64,000 nucleotides of DNA, taken from the NCBI RefSeq assembly GCF_000785435.2, contig NZ_JTDB02000001.1, positions 310,001 through 374,000 on the forward strand. Reading direction: 5' to 3'. Below the pieces are notes generated by a model. The model saw only the letters and a list, made by a program, of their open reading frames with translations. It was not told the DNA's origin and made no database searches. Numbering within the stretch: position 1 is the first letter of the stretch; each line of letters opens with the position of its first letter. This stretch comes from Paraburkholderia sacchari. Lineage in GTDB: Bacteria; Pseudomonadota; Gammaproteobacteria; Burkholderiales; Burkholderiaceae. Shown here piece by piece: positions 54,059 to 62,751 of the stretch. The position numbers and the translations under genes are program-made.

Positions 54059-54163
54059 CGAACGAGCGCAAAGAATGGGGGGAAGGAGCGGTTGCGGCCA
54101 CAAGCAGCCGATTATTCCAGCGAACGTGCCGCAGCGCCAGAACGGCCGGCATCGCCGCCCAAA

Positions 54164-54208
54164 AGAAAAAGCGCGATCTGCACGGCGGATGCCCTGCAGA
54201 TCGCGCTT
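54164..54208 (-). terminator. Terminator retained behind the phnE relic
   Basis: Perfect 14-bp stem aagcgcgatctgca / tgcagatcgcgctt. On the minus strand it is followed by TTTCTTTT. It lies 27 bases beyond the phnE stop. Confidence 0.85.
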
Positions 54209-54234
54209 CGCGCGATACGTTTGGCGAGGCAGCG

Positions 54235-54565
54235 TCAGATCACATGCGCGCGCAGCTTCGCCGAGATGAGGTCGATCACCGTGACCACGGCGATCACCAT
54301 GATCAGCACCGCGCTCGTCTGCGCATAGTCGAACGAGCGGATTTCCTCGTAGAGCACGACGCCGATGCCGCCCGCGCCCACCATGCCCACCACCATCGCC
54401 GAGCGCACGTTCGATTCGAATCGGTAGAGCGCGTATGAGATCCCACATTTCGTGCACATAGGTGCGCCATTCGGTGAAGTCGGGCGGGAAGAAGCCGCGC
54501 GCGAAGATGCCCATGTTTTGCGAGTCGGCGAAGAGTTCGAGCGGGCGCGAAAACATGTCGGTCAC
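54235..54565 (-). pseudogene. phnE: phnE (phosphonate ABC permease) relic with internal deletion
   Basis: Two pieces of PhnE are joined. The 5' piece reads [20 protein letters not shown] then [18 protein letters not shown], a conserved stretch near the PhnE N-terminus. The 3' piece, in another frame, reads [20 protein letters not shown] then [20 protein letters not shown] and ends with [11 protein letters not shown], the PhnE C-terminus. Roughly 150 residues of membrane core are missing at the joint near 54445-54450, and the N-terminal ~40 residues and phnC/phnD are also absent. It cannot make a permease. Homology is from memory of PhnE; the frame break is read directly. Confidence 0.85.
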
Positions 54566-54699
54566 ATGACAGCGCGAGCGCGCGTGACATCTGTGTGACG
54601 CACCTCACGAGTCACGCGCAACGCACGGCTAACGGGCTATATTGTGGGCAGACGTGTTTGCTGGCCCCGGTTTTTTCATGGCAAATCCATTGGACAGAG

Positions 54700-55734
54700 A
54701 TGCCCGGACTAAGCTTCCTTCCCGACAGCTTCGCGGAATACGAGGACCTGAAAACGCTTCTCGATGCGGGCGCCAACTGGTTCGACATTCGCAGCGCGGG
54801 CGAGGTCGAAGTGCGCGGCCGCTCGTTCTCGCTGTACGTGGCCGCGGTGGGCTCGCGTGAACCGAATGCGCCCGCGATCGGCTTTTTCGGCGGCATTCAC
54901 GGGCTCGAGCGCATTGGCTCACAACTCGTGCTCGATTACATGCGCGCGCTCATCGGGCGGCTCGCGTGGGATGAACTGCTGATGCAGCAGCTCGAATCGG
55001 TGCGGCTCGTGATCATGCCCATCGTCAACCCGGGCGGCATGTGGCTCGCCACGCGCGCGAATCCGAATGGCGTCGACCTCATGCGCAACGCGCCGCAGGA
55101 TGCCGACGAGCACGTGCCCTTTCTCGCGGGTGGCCAGCGCGTGGGCTCGTGGCTGCCGTGGTATCGCGGCCAGCGCGGCGCCCGCATGGAACCGGAAGCG
55201 GCGGCGCTGCTGAAGGTCGTCGACGAGGAGCTCGCGCATCGGCCGCTCGCGTTCGCGCTCGATTGCCACTCGGGCTATGGCTGGAGCGACAGCATCTGGT
55301 TTCCGTACGCGCGCACGCGCCAGCTCATGCGCCACTTGCCCGAGATGTACGTGCTCAAGACGATGTTCGAGCGCGCGCATCCGCATCACGGCTATACGTT
55401 CGAGCCGCAGAGCCACCAGTATCTGCTGCACGGCGATCTCTGGGATTGCGCATACGACCGCGCGCCCTCGGCCAGCATTTTTCTGCCGCTCACGCTCGAA
55501 TTGGGCTCGTGGCTGTGGATCAAAAAGAATCCGCGCCAGCTTTTTTCTCGTCAGGGCATGTTCAATCCGGTCATGCAGCATCGCACCGCGCGCGTATTGC
55601 GGCGTCACGCGAACCTGTTCGAATTCCTCACGCGCGCCGCGTTTTCGTCGTCGCGCTGGCTGCCTCAGGGCGTGGCGCGCCAGCAGGTGCTGCAAAGCGC
55701 GATCGGGCATTGGTACCGGAAGCCGGGCTCATGA
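54700..55734 (+). CDS. M14-family zinc carboxypeptidase
   Basis: A 344-residue metallopeptidase of the M14 family. Zinc ligands appear as H and E in GGIHGLERIGSQ and H in LDCHSGYGWSD, and the catalytic Glu is likely in LTLELGSW. NPGGMWLATRANPNGVDLMR is the family's substrate-site block. No signal peptide, so it acts in the cytosol. The ATG at 54700 has a weak ribosome site; the frame is open to 54595. First gene of a four-gene operon with the hydrolase, selD and CDF genes. Confidence 0.85.
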   Translation: MPGLSFLPDSFAEYEDLKTLLDAGANWFDIRSAGEVEVRGRSFSLYVAAVGSREPNAPAIGFFGGIHGLERIGSQLVLDYMRALIGRLAWDELLMQQLESVRLVIMPIVNPGGMWLATRANPNGVDLMRNAPQDADEHVPFLAGGQRVGSWLPWYRGQRGARMEPEAAALLKVVDEELAHRPLAFALDCHSGYGWSDSIWFPYARTRQLMRHLPEMYVLKTMFERAHPHHGYTFEPQSHQYLLHGDLWDCAYDRAPSASIFLPLTLELGSWLWIKKNPRQLFSRQGMFNPVMQHRTARVLRRHANLFEFLTRAAFSSSRWLPQGVARQQVLQSAIGHWYRKPGS

Positions 55735-56513
55735 CTGCGCGCTGGATTCTGCTGCGCGGCCTCACGCGAGAGTCTCGACATTGGGGTGCGTTCGCGCCCA
55801 TGCTCGAAGCGCGTTGCGGCGCGGTGCTGCCGATCGATTTGCCCGGCAACGGCATGCTCGCGCAGTTGCGCTCGCCTATCAATGTCGATGCCTATGTGGA
55901 CGCCGTGCGCGCAGAAGCGCAGCGGCACGGCGCGCGGCCGCCGCATCGGGTGCTCGCGATGTCGCTGGGCGGCATGGTGGCGTCGGCGTGGGCGCTGCGC
56001 TTTCCCGATGAGATCGAGCAACTCGTGCTCGTCAACACGAGCATGCGGCCCTATAGCCGCTTTTACGAGCGGCTGCGCCCCGCTGCGTGGCCCGCGCTGC
56101 TGCGCGCGGCGTGGCACTGGCGCCGCATCACAAACGATCATGTGGCCGAAGCGATGATCCACGCGCGCACCTGCGCGCGCCGCGACACGCTCGCCGCCGA
56201 TCTCGACGCCTGGTGCGCGATCCGCGCGAGCGCTCCGGTGAGCCGCGCCAACGCGCTGCGCCAGTTGCAGGCGGCGGCGCGCTATGCGGTGCGCGAGGTG
56301 CCGCCCTGCGCCGTGCTCGTGCTGTCCTCGCGCGAGGATCGCCTCGTGAATCCCGCGTGCTCGGCGCGGCTCGCGCAGGCCTGGAGCGCGGCGCATCGCG
56401 AGCATCCGTGGGCGGGCCACGATCTGCCGCACGACGACCCGCAATGGCTCGTGGACGCGGTATGCGAGGCCGGGCCGCAGCGCGCCATCGCGCCCGCGGG
56501 GTTTGCCCCATAA
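55731..56513 (+). CDS. Alpha/beta-fold hydrolase
   Basis: A 260-residue alpha/beta hydrolase. The nucleophile elbow is AMSLGGMVAS (Ser), the acid is probably Asp in SSREDRLVNP and the base His in WAGHDLPHDDPQW. The N-terminus starts directly in the first strand (MTARWILLRGLTRESRHW). Its ATG overlaps the peptidase stop (ATGA). Substrate unknown; the partner peptidase hints at a peptide or ester substrate. Confidence 0.85.
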   Translation: MTARWILLRGLTRESRHWGAFAPMLEARCGAVLPIDLPGNGMLAQLRSPINVDAYVDAVRAEAQRHGARPPHRVLAMSLGGMVASAWALRFPDEIEQLVLVNTSMRPYSRFYERLRPAAWPALLRAAWHWRRITNDHVAEAMIHARTCARRDTLAADLDAWCAIRASAPVSRANALRQLQAAARYAVREVPPCAVLVLSSREDRLVNPACSARLAQAWSAAHREHPWAGHDLPHDDPQWLVDAVCEAGPQRAIAPAGFAP

Positions 56514-56556
56514 TATGCGGACCGTTTTTCCGGCCTTCCCTGGAACACTTCCGCAT

Positions 56557-57624
56557 ATGACGCACACGAACGACAACGACCGCGCCGCGCCGCGCCTCAC
56601 GAGCCTCTCGCACGGCGGCGGCTGCGGCTGCAAGATCGCGCCGGGCGTGCTCTCCGCGCTGCTCGCGCGCAGCACGCCGCTCACGGCCGCGTTTCCGAAC
56701 CTGCTGGTCGGCACCGAAACGGCCGACGATGCCGCCGTCTACAAGCTCAACGACGAGCAGGCCATTGTCGCGACCACCGACTTCTTCATGCCGATCGTCG
56801 ACGACCCCTACGATTTCGGCCGCATCGCCGCCACCAACGCGCTCTCGGACGTCTACGCCATGGGCGGCAAGCCGATTCTCGCGCTCGCGCTGGTGGGCAT
56901 GCCCATCAACGTGCTGCCGCACGAGGTGATCGCCCAGGTGCTGCGCGGCGGCGAGGACGTGTGCGCGGCGGCCGGCATACCGGTGGCGGGCGGCCATTCG
57001 ATCGATTCGGTCGAGCCGATTTACGGGCTCGCCGCGCTCGGCATCGTGCATCCCGAGCGCGTGAAGCGCAACGCCTCGGCGCGCGCGGGCGACGTGCTGC
57101 TGCTAGGCAAGCCGCTGGGCGTGGGCGTGCTGTCCGCCGCGCTCAAGAAGGACCTGCTCGACGATGCCGGCTACCAGGCGATGGTGGCCGCCGCCACGAT
57201 GCTCAACAAGCCGGGCGCGGCGCTCGCGGAACTTGAAGGCGTGCACGCGATGACCGACGTGACCGGCTTCGGCCTGCTTGGCCACACGCTCGAAATCGCG
57301 CGTGGCGCGAACCTCACGGCGCGCGTGCGTTACGCCGATCTGCCGTGGCTGCCGGGCGTGGAAGCGTTCGTTGCGCAAGGCGTGTTCACGGGGGCCTCGG
57401 GCCGCAACTGGGCCTCGTATGGCGAGGACGTGACGCTCGCGGCCCAGTTGCCGGAAAGCGCGCGCACGCTGCTCACCGATCCGCAGACCTCGGGCGGCCT
57501 GCTCGTGGCTTGCGCGCCGGAGCAAGTGGATGCCGTGCTTGCGCTTTTCCACGCAGACGGCTTCGCGGATGTGCGCGTGATCGGCGAATTGACGGACGGG
57601 CCCGCGCGCGTGGAAGTCGTATGA
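56557..57624 (+). CDS. selD: Selenide, water dikinase (selenophosphate synthetase)
   Basis: A 355-residue enzyme that makes selenophosphate from selenide and ATP. The catalytic loop is GGGCGCK with C23 and K26, equal to C17 and K20 of E. coli. Also seen: TTDFFMPIVDDPYDFGRIAA then NALSDVYAMGG, and the ATP-site block DVTGFGLLGH. Cysteine replaces selenocysteine at the active site. AUG at 56557 was chosen for the family N-terminus. No selA, selB, mnmH or tRNA-Sec is in the window. Confidence 0.95.
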   Translation: MTHTNDNDRAAPRLTSLSHGGGCGCKIAPGVLSALLARSTPLTAAFPNLLVGTETADDAAVYKLNDEQAIVATTDFFMPIVDDPYDFGRIAATNALSDVYAMGGKPILALALVGMPINVLPHEVIAQVLRGGEDVCAAAGIPVAGGHSIDSVEPIYGLAALGIVHPERVKRNASARAGDVLLLGKPLGVGVLSAALKKDLLDDAGYQAMVAAATMLNKPGAALAELEGVHAMTDVTGFGLLGHTLEIARGANLTARVRYADLPWLPGVEAFVAQGVFTGASGRNWASYGEDVTLAAQLPESARTLLTDPQTSGGLLVACAPEQVDAVLALFHADGFADVRVIGELTDGPARVEVV

Positions 57625-58526
57625 GTGGAGAGTCGCCAAAAGCCATTTTCTACGCCCTCGCGGCGAACGCCGGCATCGCTGTCTGCAAGTACGCAGCGGC
57701 TGCGTTTACGGGTTCGGGTTCGATGTTCGCCGAGGCGATTCACTCGACCGCCGATTGCGGCAATCAACTGCTGCTGTTGTTCGGCCTGCGCCAGTCGCGC
57801 GAGCCGCCTACGCCGCTGCATCCGATGGGCGCGGGCCGCGCGATCAACTTCTATTCGCTGCTCGTGGCGCTGCTGCTGTTCTTCGTGGGCGGCGCATTCT
57901 CGGTGTACGAAGGCGTTCACCGGCTGATCGCGCGCGAGTCGCTCCAGTACGCGTATGTGGCGCTCGCGGTGCTGGGCATTTCCGTGGTGCTCGAATCGTT
58001 CTCGCTTTACGGCGCGCTGCGCGAAATCCGCAAGGGCTCGCCCACGAAGTCGCTGTGGCGCTGGGCGCGCGAAACGCGCGACTCCGATCTGCTCGTGGTG
58101 GCCGGCGAGGACATTGCCGCGCTGGTGGGTCTCGCCATTGCGTTCGCGGCGGTGCTGCTCACGGTCGTCACCGGCAATCCGGTATGGGACGCGTGCGGGT
58201 CGATCGGCGTGGGCGTGCTGCTCATGCTGATTTCGTGGTTCATTGCGCGCGAAGTGAAGTCGATGATCGTGGGCGAATCGGCGAGTCCGGAAATGCGCCG
58301 CGATATTGAGGCGTACTTGCGCGCGCGGCCCGAGATTCGCGACATCATCAGTCTCATTACGCTGCAATGGGGCAAGGAGGTGGTCGTGGCCGTGCAGGCC
58401 GAGATGATCGATTACGACCACAGCCGCACGATGGTCGAGGCGATCAACGTGATCGAAGCCGATTTGCAGGCGAAATTTCCGGTGGTGCGCTGGGTGTTTT
58501 TCGAACCGGATTTTGTAAAGCGCTAA
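57621..58526 (+). CDS. Cation diffusion facilitator (CDF) family transporter
   Basis: A 301-residue inner-membrane metal-ion exporter with about six helices. The TM2 metal site looks like AEAIHSTADCGNQ (H-x3-D) and the TM5 site like AGEDIAALVGLAIA (usual form DxxxD/HxxxD, here E-D). A cytosolic C-terminal domain follows (VKSMIVGESASPEMRRDIEA). Its ATG overlaps the selD stop. Ion unknown; zinc, iron or manganese are all possible. Confidence 0.88.
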   Translation: MSGESPKAIFYALAANAGIAVCKYAAAAFTGSGSMFAEAIHSTADCGNQLLLLFGLRQSREPPTPLHPMGAGRAINFYSLLVALLLFFVGGAFSVYEGVHRLIARESLQYAYVALAVLGISVVLESFSLYGALREIRKGSPTKSLWRWARETRDSDLLVVAGEDIAALVGLAIAFAAVLLTVVTGNPVWDACGSIGVGVLLMLISWFIAREVKSMIVGESASPEMRRDIEAYLRARPEIRDIISLITLQWGKEVVVAVQAEMIDYDHSRTMVEAINVIEADLQAKFPVVRWVFFEPDFVKR

Positions 58527-58725
58527 CTGCTCGTTGTGCTTTAAAAAGCCGGGCGGTCTTTTCGATCGCCCAGCCTTTTACCGTTACCGGATTGGCACGG
58601 CCTTCGTGCCTGGCGCCTGGTGCCGAAATGGCGTCCACACCGGCGTGGTTTTGTCCCAGTCGTCCAGTTCGGAAGGATTTGAATTATCCATGATCAGGCA
58701 TCCTTATCGAATCGAAAAACAGCGA

Positions 58726-59043
58726 TCACTCGCCAGCGCGGGCCATGTGCGTGGCCCAGTTGGCGCGGCTTTCCTGCAAAGCGATGCGTTGCGCCTGGGT
58801 GCGGCCAATCAGGCCCTGGTCCGGATAGCTCGTCTTGTTGAGCGCTGGCAGCGTGCCGCTGCGATAAGCCTCGGCGAGTTCCGCTTTGACCTCCGCGCGG
58901 GTCTTGGGGGCTTTGTTGTCGGCTTGCACGACGGGGGCGATTTGCGCGGCTTGCGGCGCATCCGCATCGGCGAAAGCCGATGCGCTCGCGGCGAGCGTGA
59001 TGACGAGAGAGGCGCCAAGTGCGGTTGCGAGAGTGCGTTTCAT
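58726..59043 (-). CDS. DUF4148 small secreted protein, second copy
   Basis: A 105-residue exported protein with signal peptide (MKRTLATALGASLVITLAAS then ASAFA) and the DUF4148 core KTRAEVKAELAEAYRSGTLP. AGGAGC lies six bases before the ATG. Related to the protein at 24601-24930. Between it and the CDF gene there is an imperfect hairpin (about 58545-58582) that may end both convergent transcripts. Confidence 0.88.
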   Translation of the reverse strand: MKRTLATALGASLVITLAASASAFADADAPQAAQIAPVVQADNKAPKTRAEVKAELAEAYRSGTLPALNKTSYPDQGLIGRTQAQRIALQESRANWATHMARAGE

Positions 59044-59187
59044 GATCTGCTCCTGTTTTAGAGGCGCCTCGGCTCACCGCAATTAGCAGCCAGGCGTGGC
59101 GACAGGTGCAAATGTAGGTGCACGGGTTCGCGCGATAAATGGCCCTGAAGCGAAAGGAATTGTCGGGAAACCAGAACAATCGGGAGT

Positions 59188-59220
59188 AGCGGGAAAAACG
59201 CGCGGGGCGTTTTTCCCGCT
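59188..59220 (-). terminator. Strong hairpin after lysR
   Basis: Perfect 14-bp stem agcgggaaaaacgc / gcgtttttcccgct with a 5-nt loop, 37 bases beyond the lysR stop. The T stretch is inside the stem, so it is an unusual terminator. Confidence 0.6.
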
Positions 59221-59257
59221 AAACGGCAGCCAGGCCGTCCAGCCTATGCGGCCCAGC

Positions 59258-60262
59258 CTATGCGGCCCACTCCGAAATCACCGGCGTTTCGAGTGCGGGC
59301 GCCTGCTCGCGCTCTTCCAGCGTGCGCATCGTGCAGGTCTTGTCGAGCGAGGCGCGGCCGGAAAGGAGCGGGCAGCGGTCGAACACTTCAGCGATCCAGT
59401 CGACGAATACGCGCACTTTCGGCGACAGATGCCGGCTATGCGGGTACACGGCGGAAATCGGCATGGGCAGCGGCTTGAAGTCGGGCAGGACTTCGACGAG
59501 CGCACCGGATTTCAGGTGCGGCAGCACCATGTAGCGCGGCCCCTGGATCAGGCCGAAGCCCTCGACGCCGCAGGTCACATAGGCGTCGGCGTCGTTCACC
59601 GAAACCATGCTCTTGAGCTTGAACTCCACTTCCTTACCGTCGACGAGAAACGCCCAGTCGATCGTGCGCCCCGTGCGCTGCGAAAAATAATTCACGGCGC
59701 GATGCTCGGCGAGATCTTCGAGCGTTTGCGGCGTGCCGTGGCGCTCGAGATACGAAGGCGCCGCGCAAGACACGCCTTCGAACAGGCCGATGCGGCGCGC
59801 GACCAGCGACGAATCCTGCAGCGCGCCTACGCGCACGACGCAATCCACGCCTTCCTGAAGCAGGTCGACGGGGCGGTCGGTCAGGCCCAGTTGCAGGTCG
59901 ATGTCGGGGTAGCGCCCATGAAACTCGCATAGCGCGGGAATCACGATGAGGCGTCCGATCGAGCCCGGCATGTCGATGCGCAGCTTGCCGTGCGGCTTGC
60001 GGTTGCGGTCCTGGAAGGTCTGCTCGGTCTCTTCCACATCGGAAAGAATGCGCACGCAGCGCTCGTAATACGCAGCGCCGTCGGGCGTGAGTGAAAGGCG
60101 GCGCGTGGTGCGGTGCATGAGGCGCACGCCGAGAAAGGCTTCGAGATTCTGGATGATCGTCGTGACCGAGGCGCGCGGCAAGTCGAGCGTCTCGGCTGCG
60201 CGCGTAAAGCTGTTGGTATCGACGACGCGGGTGAACACCTGCATGGCCTGAAGGCGGTCCAT
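59258..60262 (-). CDS. LysR-family transcriptional regulator
   Basis: A 334-residue LysR-type regulator of the large 'MDRLQAMQVFTRVVDTNSFT' group, with HTH AAETLDLPRASVTTIIQNLE and effector domain (GKLRIDMPGSIGRLIVIPAL). It is divergent from the hydrolase and RND efflux genes across ~200 bases, which makes these its probable targets. The ATG at 60262 fits the family start. A short tail (TLEEREQAPALETPVISEWA) extends past the usual end. Confidence 0.9.
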   Translation of the reverse strand: MDRLQAMQVFTRVVDTNSFTRAAETLDLPRASVTTIIQNLEAFLGVRLMHRTTRRLSLTPDGAAYYERCVRILSDVEETEQTFQDRNRKPHGKLRIDMPGSIGRLIVIPALCEFHGRYPDIDLQLGLTDRPVDLLQEGVDCVVRVGALQDSSLVARRIGLFEGVSCAAPSYLERHGTPQTLEDLAEHRAVNYFSQRTGRTIDWAFLVDGKEVEFKLKSMVSVNDADAYVTCGVEGFGLIQGPRYMVLPHLKSGALVEVLPDFKPLPMPISAVYPHSRHLSPKVRVFVDWIAEVFDRCPLLSGRASLDKTCTMRTLEEREQAPALETPVISEWAA

Positions 60263-60460
60263 TGCCACTCTCCGAAAGACATCGACGCCCACCGCGCGGA
60301 CCCGCACCCGCTTATGCCGGGCCGGTCGCGCGAATAAAAGGAAATAGATTGTTCAGGTGCGCCGAATTGTGTTGACGGATTATAGGCATTTATTTGCAGT
60401 TCTGCCGAAGCCACAATCCGGACCATTCGAATCTAATCTCGCGCATTGCGCTGTTTCGAC

Positions 60461-61378
60461 ATGGATGCCTTCAAACGTTCGACGCCGTGGATTTCCGCTG
60501 ACCTCTCCGCGAGTGTCGATGAACCCGCGCCGGTGCGCCTCGTTGCAGCGCCGGCGGCTGCGGCCGCGTCGGGCAAGGCGCGCGGGCCCAAGCCTGTCGA
60601 CGTGAGCGAAGCGACGATCCCCGGTCATGCGCAGGACATCGTGCTGCGCATATACCGCCCGCGCGGCGCGAGCAATTTGCCGGTATTGCTGTATTTCCAT
60701 GGCGGCGGCTTCGTGCGCGGCTCGCTCGACGACGCCGATGTCGCCGCGCGTTTTTTCGCAGAGCGCTTACCTGCGCTCGTAGTCTCGGTGGACTATTCGC
60801 TCGCGCCCCGGTTTCCGTTTCCGGCCGCGCCCGAAGACGCGTATCTCGCCGCGCAATGGGTGCGTGCAAGGGCGCGCGCATTCGGCGGCAATGCGAAGCG
60901 CATCGTTGCGGCGGGGCACGACGCGGGTGGGCAGATCGCCAATGTGCTCGCGTTCATGGCGCGCGATCGCGGCGATGTGCGCCTCGCCGCGCAGGCGCTG
61001 TTTGCGCCGATGCTCGACCCGAGCCTCACGCGCCTCGGCGACGAAGCGCGGCTTGCTTCGGATATTTCGGCAAGCGAATGCGCGGCCTGCTATCGCGCTT
61101 ATTTGCCCGAAGCCTCGCAGCGCATGCATCCCTATGCGGCGCCGCTGGAGTCTTCGCGCCTGGCGGGTTTGCCGCCCACGTTCATCGTCACGGCGCAAAA
61201 CGATGTACTGCATATCGAAGCGGAGAAGTACGCCACGCGCTTGATCGAAGCCGGCGTGCGCACGCATGTAGTGCGTTATCCGAGCGTTTCGCATGCACAG
61301 ATCGGTGCGCATCCCGAAGCGCTTGCCGAAGCGGTGCGCTTCTTCCGCTGTTGTTTCGAAGCCGGCGTGGCCTGTTAG
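60461..61378 (+). CDS. Alpha/beta hydrolase, HSL-type fold with Asp in the nucleophile elbow
   Basis: A 305-residue protein of the hormone-sensitive-lipase-like group (alpha/beta hydrolase fold-3). The oxyanion motif HGGGF is at residues 80-84, and YSLAPRFPFPAAPEDAYLAA is standard. The nucleophile elbow, normally GDSAGG, reads GHDAGG (residues 152-157), so Ser is replaced by Asp154. An acid (TAQNDVLH) and a His (SVSHAQI) are still there. It may be inactive as an esterase, or use Asp as in dehalogenases and epoxide hydrolases. It starts the presumed efflux transcript. Confidence 0.82.
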   Translation: MDAFKRSTPWISADLSASVDEPAPVRLVAAPAAAAASGKARGPKPVDVSEATIPGHAQDIVLRIYRPRGASNLPVLLYFHGGGFVRGSLDDADVAARFFAERLPALVVSVDYSLAPRFPFPAAPEDAYLAAQWVRARARAFGGNAKRIVAAGHDAGGQIANVLAFMARDRGDVRLAAQALFAPMLDPSLTRLGDEARLASDISASECAACYRAYLPEASQRMHPYAAPLESSRLAGLPPTFIVTAQNDVLHIEAEKYATRLIEAGVRTHVVRYPSVSHAQIGAHPEALAEAVRFFRCCFEAGVAC

Positions 61379-61444
61379 CGCTGCCGCGGCATCGCGCAGA
61401 AAGTATTTATCGAAAAACAATCAATCATTTCGCTGGAGCTCGCT

Positions 61445-62680
61445 ATGTCTCTCAACTCGCATTCACGTACGCGCATTGCACTCGTGGTGGCCGCTGTTCT
61501 CGTTGTGGGGGGGCTCGGCTCGCTCGTCGCCATGCGTCTCGATTCGCACCCGGCCGTTGCCGCCGAAGCACCGCCCGCGCCCGAAGTGGATGTTGCCGCC
61601 GTACTCAAGCGCGACGTCACCGACTGGCAGAGCTACTCGGGCCGCATGGCCGCAGTCGAGAAAGTCGAGGTGCGCCCGCAGGTTTCAGGCACGATCGTCT
61701 CGGTGAATTTCCGTGACGGTGCGCTGGTGAACAAAGGCGACACGCTGTTCGTGATCGATCCGCGCCCGTACCAGGCCGCTGTCGACCAGGCCGCGGCGCA
61801 ACTGGCCGCCGCGCAGGCGCGCACCGGCTACGCGCAGAGCGACTGGCAGCGCGCGCAGCGACTGATTGGCGACAACGCCATCGCGAAGCGCGACTACGAT
61901 GAAAAGCAGAACGCCGCGCGCGAGGCGAATGCGAATTTGAAGGCGGCGCAAGCGGCGCTCGAAGCCGCGCAAATCAACCTCGGCTATACGCGCATCGTCG
62001 CGCCGGTGTCGGGCCGCGTCTCGCGCGCCGAGATCACGGTGGGCAACGTGGTGTCGGCAGGCGCGAGCGCGCCGCCGCTGACGACGCTGGTTTCGGTGTC
62101 GCCCATCTACGCCGAATTCGATGCCGATGAGCAGACCTACCTCGACTACATCAGCCGCATGAAGGACGGTTCGAAAGTCCCCGTCGAACTGGGGCTCGCG
62201 AACGAAGCCGGTTATTCGCGCAGCGGCACGATCGAGTCGGTGGACAACCGGCTCGACACGTCGTCGGGCACGATCCGCGTGCGCGCGCGCTTCGACAACG
62301 CCGACGGGGCGCTCGTGCCGGGCCTCTATGCGCGCATCAAGGTAAGCGGCAGCGCGCCTCACGCGGCGTTGTTGGTCGACGAAGCGGCCATCGGCACGGA
62401 CCAGGACAAGAAGTTCGTCTACGTTGTGGATGGCGGGGGCAAGGTCGCGTATCGCACCGTGCGCACCGGCGGGCAGCAGGGCAATTTGCGCGTGATCGTG
62501 GGCGGCCTGCAGGCGGGCGAGCGCGTGATCGTGAACGGCACGCAACGCGTGCGGCCGGGCGAGGCCGTGCGTTCGCACGAGGTGCCGATGAGCGGCGACG
62601 CGGACGCGGGCGTGGCCAATGCCGCCGTGCCTTCGCCTTCGCCCGACAATTCCGCTGCAAAGACGGCCAAGGCTTCCTGA
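61445..62680 (+). CDS. RND efflux pump, periplasmic adaptor (membrane fusion protein)
   Basis: A 411-residue adaptor of the AcrA/MexE type. One N-terminal membrane anchor (TRIALVVAAVLVVGGLGSLV) is followed by the barrel-sandwich half motif VEVRPQVSGTIVSVNFRDGA, a coiled-coil hairpin (about residues 100-180), INLGYTRIVAPVSGRVSRAE and the beta-barrel DEAAIGTDQDKKFVYVV. CTGGAGC precedes the ATG. The pump gene follows by 71 bases. Confidence 0.93.
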   Translation: MSLNSHSRTRIALVVAAVLVVGGLGSLVAMRLDSHPAVAAEAPPAPEVDVAAVLKRDVTDWQSYSGRMAAVEKVEVRPQVSGTIVSVNFRDGALVNKGDTLFVIDPRPYQAAVDQAAAQLAAAQARTGYAQSDWQRAQRLIGDNAIAKRDYDEKQNAAREANANLKAAQAALEAAQINLGYTRIVAPVSGRVSRAEITVGNVVSAGASAPPLTTLVSVSPIYAEFDADEQTYLDYISRMKDGSKVPVELGLANEAGYSRSGTIESVDNRLDTSSGTIRVRARFDNADGALVPGLYARIKVSGSAPHAALLVDEAAIGTDQDKKFVYVVDGGGKVAYRTVRTGGQQGNLRVIVGGLQAGERVIVNGTQRVRPGEAVRSHEVPMSGDADAGVANAAVPSPSPDNSAAKTAKAS

Positions 62681-62751
62681 GGCGCGGCGCTCGCCCTCTG
62701 CGCGAGCGCGATCCTCGCATCAAGTTAGTCATCCGAAATTTAGAGCGACCC

